NCBI GenBank assembly: GCA_049975345.1
Contig: JBNGDP010000004.1
Coordinates: 1-64,000, forward strand
DNA length: 64,000 bases
Reading direction: 5' to 3'
From: Oceanipulchritudo sp049975345
Lineage (GTDB): Bacteria; Verrucomicrobiota; Verrucomicrobiia; Opitutales; Oceanipulchritudinaceae
The position numbers and the translations under genes were made by a program. The notes beneath the pieces were generated by a model, which did not search any database, had not been told where the DNA came from, and saw only the letters and a list, made by a program, of their open reading frames with translations. The stretch's first letter is position 1. Each line of letters opens with the position of its first letter. Positions 59,836 to 64,000 of this stretch are shown one piece after another.

Positions 59836-61176
59836 TCAGGGCTCGCTGACCTCGATCGACGGGGTCATGCGCCCCTCGACCAGCTTCAGCAGCTGTTGGG
59901 CGATGCCGGTCCAGGTGAAGAGGCTGCGCACGGTATGGGCTCCCTCCATGGACATGCGGTCGCGGATTTTCTTGTACCGGATGGCCTTGAGGATGGTGAT
60001 GCCGAAGTCCACCTTGTCGAAGGTGTCGGCGAAGAGGGCGTCGGTCCCGTAGGTAAGGGTTCGATACAAACCCCCGTGCGTGGTCACGACCGTGGGCGTT
60101 CCGCAGGCCATGGCCTCGATGGCGGTCATGCCGAAAGGCTCGTACCGGCTGGGTAGGCAGAAAACGTCGGCCGCCCGGTAGAAGTCGGCCATTTCCTCGT
60201 CCGGAAGGGAACCGGTCAGGATGATCCGGTCCTTCAACCCGAGGGAGACAATCTGCTCTTCCAGTTCCTTTCGCATGGGATCCTCGGTGACCCCTTCGGT
60301 CTCGGAACCGACGGCGAGCCGGAGGATGACATCGTCGGCCCGTTCGGCGACCACGGAAAAGGCCTCGACGAGAAGGTCGAAGCCCTTGTTCCTGCTGAGC
60401 CTCCCGATGGAGGAAACGATCTTCCGGTCGACGGGCATCCCGAAGTCCTCGCGAATCGCCATCCGGGTGGCCTCGCTCACCGGGAAGAAACGGTTGTCGT
60501 CATAACCGGGCGGAATCATGCGCACCTTGGAACGCGGCAGGTCGTAGTCCTCGTAAAACATGTCCAGCTGCATCGGGGAAGTGGCGATCACCATGTCGCA
60601 TTCCCGGTACAGGGTCGTCTCATGATGGATGCGGCGGGCGAAATTGTAGGTCTTTTCCAGCTTCCCGGTGTCTTCCGGGAAATCGGTCTCCATCTGCTTC
60701 TTTTTCCACACGCCGATGCTGTGCGGGGTGTGGATGTGGGGAATGCCCAACACTTCAGCGAGGTGCTGGCCGGCAAGTCCCGCATCCCAGTAGTGGCTGT
60801 TGATGAACTCGTACTTGAGGCGGCGCTTGCGAATGAAGCGCAGGGCGTTCTCGGTCCATTCGGGAAGCTTCTTGTAGAGATACTCCTTGGGGATGAAGTC
60901 TTTTCCACCGCAGGACATGCGGATGATGCGGACGTTTTCGTCGACGTCCTCCATTTCCGGCTGGTCCTCGAAACGACGGGTCCAGATATCCACCTTGTAA
61001 CCGAGCTGGGAGAGTTTCCTCGACAATTCCAGCACGTACACCACCTGTCCGCCGGTGTCCGGCATGCCCAGGGGGGGATCGGCGGCGACGTACCCGTGCG
61101 TGGAAACCATCGCAATGCGTTCGCGAACACGCACCCTGCCGGCGCGCTTATTCCGGGGCGTTGTTTCTTTGCTCAT
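59836..61176 (-). CDS. Sucrose-phosphate synthase-like glycosyltransferase (GT4)
   Basis: A 446-aa GT-B fold enzyme. The N-terminal half has the SPS signature DPPLGMPDTGGQVVYVLELS (sugar-phosphate acceptor site), CGGKDFIPKE, FINSHYWDAGLAG and IPHIHTPHSIGVWKK. The C-terminal half has SIGRLSRNKGFDLLVEAF and EPFGMTAIEAMACGTPTV (about 342-358), the retaining GT nucleotide-sugar site. With the downstream phosphatase fusion it should make sucrose from UDP/ADP-glucose and fructose-6-phosphate; mannosylfructose-phosphate synthase is a close alternative. Likely role: compatible solute or storage sugar. Confidence 0.85.
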   Translation of the reverse strand: MSKETTPRNKRAGRVRVRERIAMVSTHGYVAADPPLGMPDTGGQVVYVLELSRKLSQLGYKVDIWTRRFEDQPEMEDVDENVRIIRMSCGGKDFIPKEYLYKKLPEWTENALRFIRKRRLKYEFINSHYWDAGLAGQHLAEVLGIPHIHTPHSIGVWKKKQMETDFPEDTGKLEKTYNFARRIHHETTLYRECDMVIATSPMQLDMFYEDYDLPRSKVRMIPPGYDDNRFFPVSEATRMAIREDFGMPVDRKIVSSIGRLSRNKGFDLLVEAFSVVAERADDVILRLAVGSETEGVTEDPMRKELEEQIVSLGLKDRIILTGSLPDEEMADFYRAADVFCLPSRYEPFGMTAIEAMACGTPTVVTTHGGLYRTLTYGTDALFADTFDKVDFGITILKAIRYKKIRDRMSMEGAHTVRSLFTWTGIAQQLLKLVEGRMTPSIEVSEP

Positions 61177-61258
61177 GAATCAGGCTTACTGTACGGCGGT
61201 TTGAAAATAGCGCAAACCAAACCTTGATGTTCCGCGCCGGAGCGTTCATCAAGAGGGG

Positions 61259-61990
61259 GTGCAAAAGTCCGCCTCAGTGGAGTTCCTGTACGGGTTGAAT
61301 CCGGCCTTCGAATGCCTGCGCGCGGGAAGGCGCAAGGTGTTGGAAGCCTTCATCAACGAGCAGACCGCGGAAAGCCCGCGATTGAAAATCCTGCGCCGCC
61401 TGCTTGAGGAACAGGAAATTCCCGTGACCCTCACCGACAAGGGGCGGCTGCACCAGCTCAGCGCTTCGACCGAACACCAGAATGTCGTCCTGAAAACAAG
61501 CCGCTATCCCTATGTCTCGCACACGGAGTGCCTGCATGCGCCGCGGGTGCTGCTGCTGGACAACGTCGAGGATCCCCACAACGTGGGGGCGATCCTGCGT
61601 TCGGCCGAGGTTTTCGGGTTCCATCATATCCTGCTTCCCACCAGGGGCGTGCCGGAGGTCTACCCTTCCGTATCCAAGGTCTCGGCCGGTGCGGTTGAAT
61701 TCCTCAACATCGCGCGCGACTGCAACGCGGTCGCGTACGTCAAGAAGGCCCTGGAGGCGGGGTACACCGTGGCGGCCCTCGATGCGAAGGGGAACGTCCG
61801 GCTGGATGATTTCGCCAGGGAGGTGCCGGTTCCGCTGCTGGTGGTCATCGGGGGCGAGGACAAGGGAGTCGGCCAGTTCATCCTCAACCACGCCACCGTG
61901 ACCCTCGCCATCCCGCAAAGCGGACGGATCAACTCCCTGAACGCCTCGGTGGCCGCCTCACTGACCCTCTACGCGCTGCGCCTTTCCTGA
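61259..61990 (+). CDS. rlmB: SpoU/TrmH-family RNA 2'-O-methyltransferase (RlmB-like)
   Basis: A 243-aa SPOUT methyltransferase. An N-terminal substrate-binding domain (about 8-80: YGLNPAFECLRAGRR) precedes the knotted domain with LLLDNVEDPHNVGAILRSAEVFG (motif 1), LVVIGGEDKGVGQF (motif 2) and IPQSGRINSLNASVAASL (motif 3). RlmB methylates G2251 of 23S rRNA; the exact target here is inferred. The start is GTG at 61259. Its 3' end overlaps the convergent hrpA by 33 nt. Confidence 0.88.
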   Translation: MQKSASVEFLYGLNPAFECLRAGRRKVLEAFINEQTAESPRLKILRRLLEEQEIPVTLTDKGRLHQLSASTEHQNVVLKTSRYPYVSHTECLHAPRVLLLDNVEDPHNVGAILRSAEVFGFHHILLPTRGVPEVYPSVSKVSAGAVEFLNIARDCNAVAYVKKALEAGYTVAALDAKGNVRLDDFAREVPVPLLVVIGGEDKGVGQFILNHATVTLAIPQSGRINSLNASVAASLTLYALRLS

Positions 61991-64000
61991 GGACTCCGCC
62001 TCCGCGAAGGCGGCTTCAATGACTTTTTCCGAGACCTTGCCCGCGGTCCCGAGTTCCTGCGCGAAGACCTGCACCTTGAATTCCTCAAGCAGCCAGCGCA
62101 GGCGGCGCCTGGTTGGGGCGGGGCATTTCAGGGCCTGGTAGCGGCGGATGTATTTCAGGAGGGGCCCGGCCTTTTCCGCGTCCTTGGCCGGGTTCTGCCG
62201 GGCCCGCCGGATGCGGAGGGCCAGCGCCTCCAGATAGCGCGGGTAGTGAAAAAGTTGCGACAGGGAGAGCTGGCGGAGAAACCGCGGATGCAGAAGGGCA
62301 TCGAGTTCGGCGGTCCAGGGCTGGCCAGCGCCGGCAATTTCCAGCACCTTTCCGCGCTTTTGCAGGACGGACTCCAGCAGGTCCACGTAGCGGGGAACCA
62401 GTCCCTTCATTTCGCGGCGGGCGCCTTCCACCACGGTGTTCAGCTTTCCGGGATCGAGTGGGAGGGCGTCCCGGCAGGATAACAGGTGGGCACGGACCAG
62501 GGCGAAGGAGTCGGAGAGCAGGGCCCCGGATTCCATGAGGAATGAATACCCGAGGGCAACCCGCTTGATTTCGCCCGCAAGGTCGCGCTGCAACCAGGCG
62601 AAATCCTTTGCCAGGGCTTCCCCGCACAGGGCCGTGAAGCCGGCCCGCGTCGCCGCGCCGGCCGCCTCCGGGGTGGGGAAAAGCTTCAGGCGGACCTTTC
62701 CTTCCGTTGCCTGCAGTCCGGGCCAGGCCTTCACGGGAAGCCCCGCAAGGTCGCCAAGGTGCAGCTCGTGGGGCAACCGGGGAAGGTTGGCCGGATGCAC
62801 CTCGCTCATCTCATACCGGCGACAACCGTCCTTCCATACCTTCAGTTTGCCGCGTCCCTCCCCCTTGTCGAATCCGGCGCGGACCGCCTCGGCGTACTGG
62901 CGGCGCACCTTTTCCCAGTCGCGCCCGGAGGCGATCGTCCGCTTCTCCCGGTCAACCAGTTCCAGGCGCGGGAGCAGATACTCCGGAACAGCCTCCGAGG
63001 ACCAGTCCTTCGGCCCGGCACGCACGCCCTTCATCTCCCACAGCAGCCTTGTCAACTGTTCGACAAGGGAACCGCTCCCCGGGGAAACCCTCAGCGCCAA
63101 CTCCGCGGTCAGGTCGGAGAGCGGGAACAACCGCTTGCGGATTTCCTTGGGCAGGCCGCGCAGGAGGCATTCGATCCGCTGGCGGATATATCCGGGAACG
63201 GCCCAGTCGATGGACTCCGGATCCACCGACTCGAACTGCTCGACGGGAATCCGCAGCGTCGCGCCGTCGTCCTCCTCGCCGGGCCTGTAGGCGTAGGCAA
63301 GGTTGATCCGGACACCCTCCAGTTCGGTTGTATCGGGAAATTGCGACAAATCATCCCCTTCCTCCGCGGAGGGCAAAAGGTCCGCCTCGGCGGCAAAGAG
63401 GAAATCGGGCTTTCCACCGTGCCGGTCGCGGATGAAAGCCTTCAGGTCGCCAAGGGATCCGACGTTCCGGAGGCGGGAAGCATAGAAGTCGTACAGCCTC
63501 TCGTCGAGTGCCCATGTGGAGCCGAGACGCAGGCGCGTCTGCCGCTCGCGGATCTCCTCCAGCAGCTTCCGGTTCGCCTCCTCAAAGGGCAGCCGGGTCT
63601 GCAGGCGCCCCTCCACCAGCGCCTCCCGGATGAAGATTTCCGTCGCTTCGCGGGGGTTCACCTTCAGGTAAGCGGTCCGCCTGGAGGCCACTTCCAGGCC
63701 GTGGAGAAGGATCCGCTCGCGCGCCATGACGCGCTCCCCCTTCTCATCGTAAACGGGATCTGTGTATTTATGATTCAGTACATGTTCACCAACCCGCAGG
63801 ATCCATTGCGGGTCGATGCGCGCCACGGTGCGGGCGTAGAGGCGGGTCGTCTCCATGAACTCCGCGCAGAGGATCCACCTGGCGCCCCTCGACTGCGGAC
63901 CGTCCGCCGCGGGGCCGCCTTTGGCGCCCCCACCCTTTTTTCTCCTTTCCATCTTTGTGAAAAGGCCGGAACCGGGAAAGATCATGACCTTGCGGTTGCG
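61958..64000 (-). CDS. hrpA: ATP-dependent RNA helicase HrpA, C-terminal part (window edge)
   Basis: The last ~680 residues of HrpA; the 5' part with the DEAH helicase motifs lies beyond the window. The reading frame stays open to position 64000 (translating RNRKVMIFPGSGLF at the edge). Recognisable DUF3418-region motifs: EFMETTRLYARTVARIDP, LYDFYASRL and LFPLSDLTAELALRV. HrpA rescues stalled ribosomes and remodels RNA. The stop lies within the 3' end of rlmB (33-nt antisense overlap). Partial because of the window, not because of a mutation that I can see. Confidence 0.9.
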   Translation of the reverse strand, partial: RNRKVMIFPGSGLFTKMERRKKGGGAKGGPAADGPQSRGARWILCAEFMETTRLYARTVARIDPQWILRVGEHVLNHKYTDPVYDEKGERVMARERILLHGLEVASRRTAYLKVNPREATEIFIREALVEGRLQTRLPFEEANRKLLEEIRERQTRLRLGSTWALDERLYDFYASRLRNVGSLGDLKAFIRDRHGGKPDFLFAAEADLLPSAEEGDDLSQFPDTTELEGVRINLAYAYRPGEEDDGATLRIPVEQFESVDPESIDWAVPGYIRQRIECLLRGLPKEIRKRLFPLSDLTAELALRVSPGSGSLVEQLTRLLWEMKGVRAGPKDWSSEAVPEYLLPRLELVDREKRTIASGRDWEKVRRQYAEAVRAGFDKGEGRGKLKVWKDGCRRYEMSEVHPANLPRLPHELHLGDLAGLPVKAWPGLQATEGKVRLKLFPTPEAAGAATRAGFTALCGEALAKDFAWLQRDLAGEIKRVALGYSFLMESGALLSDSFALVRAHLLSCRDALPLDPGKLNTVVEGARREMKGLVPRYVDLLESVLQKRGKVLEIAGAGQPWTAELDALLHPRFLRQLSLSQLFHYPRYLEALALRIRRARQNPAKDAEKAGPLLKYIRRYQALKCPAPTRRRLRWLLEEFKVQVFAQELGTAGKVSEKVIEAAFAEAESSGKAQRVEGQ

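Overview
The window is a GC-rich bacterial chromosome segment (roughly 60-65% GC by eye). It most resembles a Verrucomicrobiota genome, probably class Opitutae. Reasons: PEP-CTERM surface proteins, secreted proteins ending in a beta-sandwich typical of that group, two laminarinase-type GH16 enzymes, long single-chain PurL and long PurF, ThrS without a TGS domain, and a PilM-N-O-P-secretin operon like the Akkermansia pilus locus. This placement is inference from protein families. Two runs of N (13821-13920 and 48256-48265) indicate a draft or metagenome-assembled contig. Clear Shine-Dalgarno sequences are scarce, so several starts are chosen from conserved N-termini.

Layout. 1-7 kb: two secreted proteins built from three copies of one module, a GPH sugar symporter, an AraC regulator and a URO-D-family protein, probably a carbohydrate catabolic locus. 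A 13-bp odd palindrome precedes both secreted proteins and the symporter. 7-12 kb: guaB, ispH, rdgB, ribD and an MBL hydrolase. 12-18.5 kb: thrS (with a scaffold gap), then speA, carboxyspermidine dehydrogenase and nspC for polyamine synthesis. 18.5-22.3 kb: a phage-shock module (pspF divergent from pspA-B-C) and a cNMP-domain histidine kinase. 22.3-32 kb: a minus-strand operon PilMN fusion, PilO-like, PilP-like, secretin, followed by a very large alpha-2-macroglobulin-like lipoprotein. 32-36.3 kb: Nudix hydrolase and pyruvate dehydrogenase pdhA-pdhB-pdhC. 36.4-40.4 kb: a small membrane protein, a methyltransferase-like protein, RNase E/G and RodA. 40.5-48.2 kb: SMUG-type uracil-DNA glycosylase, glycerate kinase, DUF2062, NamZ and two GH16 enzymes. 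48.3-57.6 kb: purL-DUF2238-typA on the minus strand, divergent from purF-purM. 57.6-61.2 kb: sucrose-phosphate synthase and a HAD phosphatase/(alpha/alpha)6 glycosidase fusion. 61.3-64 kb: rlmB and the 3' part of hrpA.

The most unusual signal is not a gene. Short junctions between co-oriented genes are filled with 7-nt periodic degenerate repeats (consensus near RGACNAA): guaB/ispH, pdhA/pdhB, purL/DUF2238 and DUF2238/typA. The same periodicity forms the end of the HAD-GH fusion gene and the flexible linker of PdhC. The speA/dehydrogenase junction carries a hexanucleotide version folding into a 32-bp stem, and other junctions carry compact hairpins. This looks like a dispersed repeat family that prefers operon spacers.
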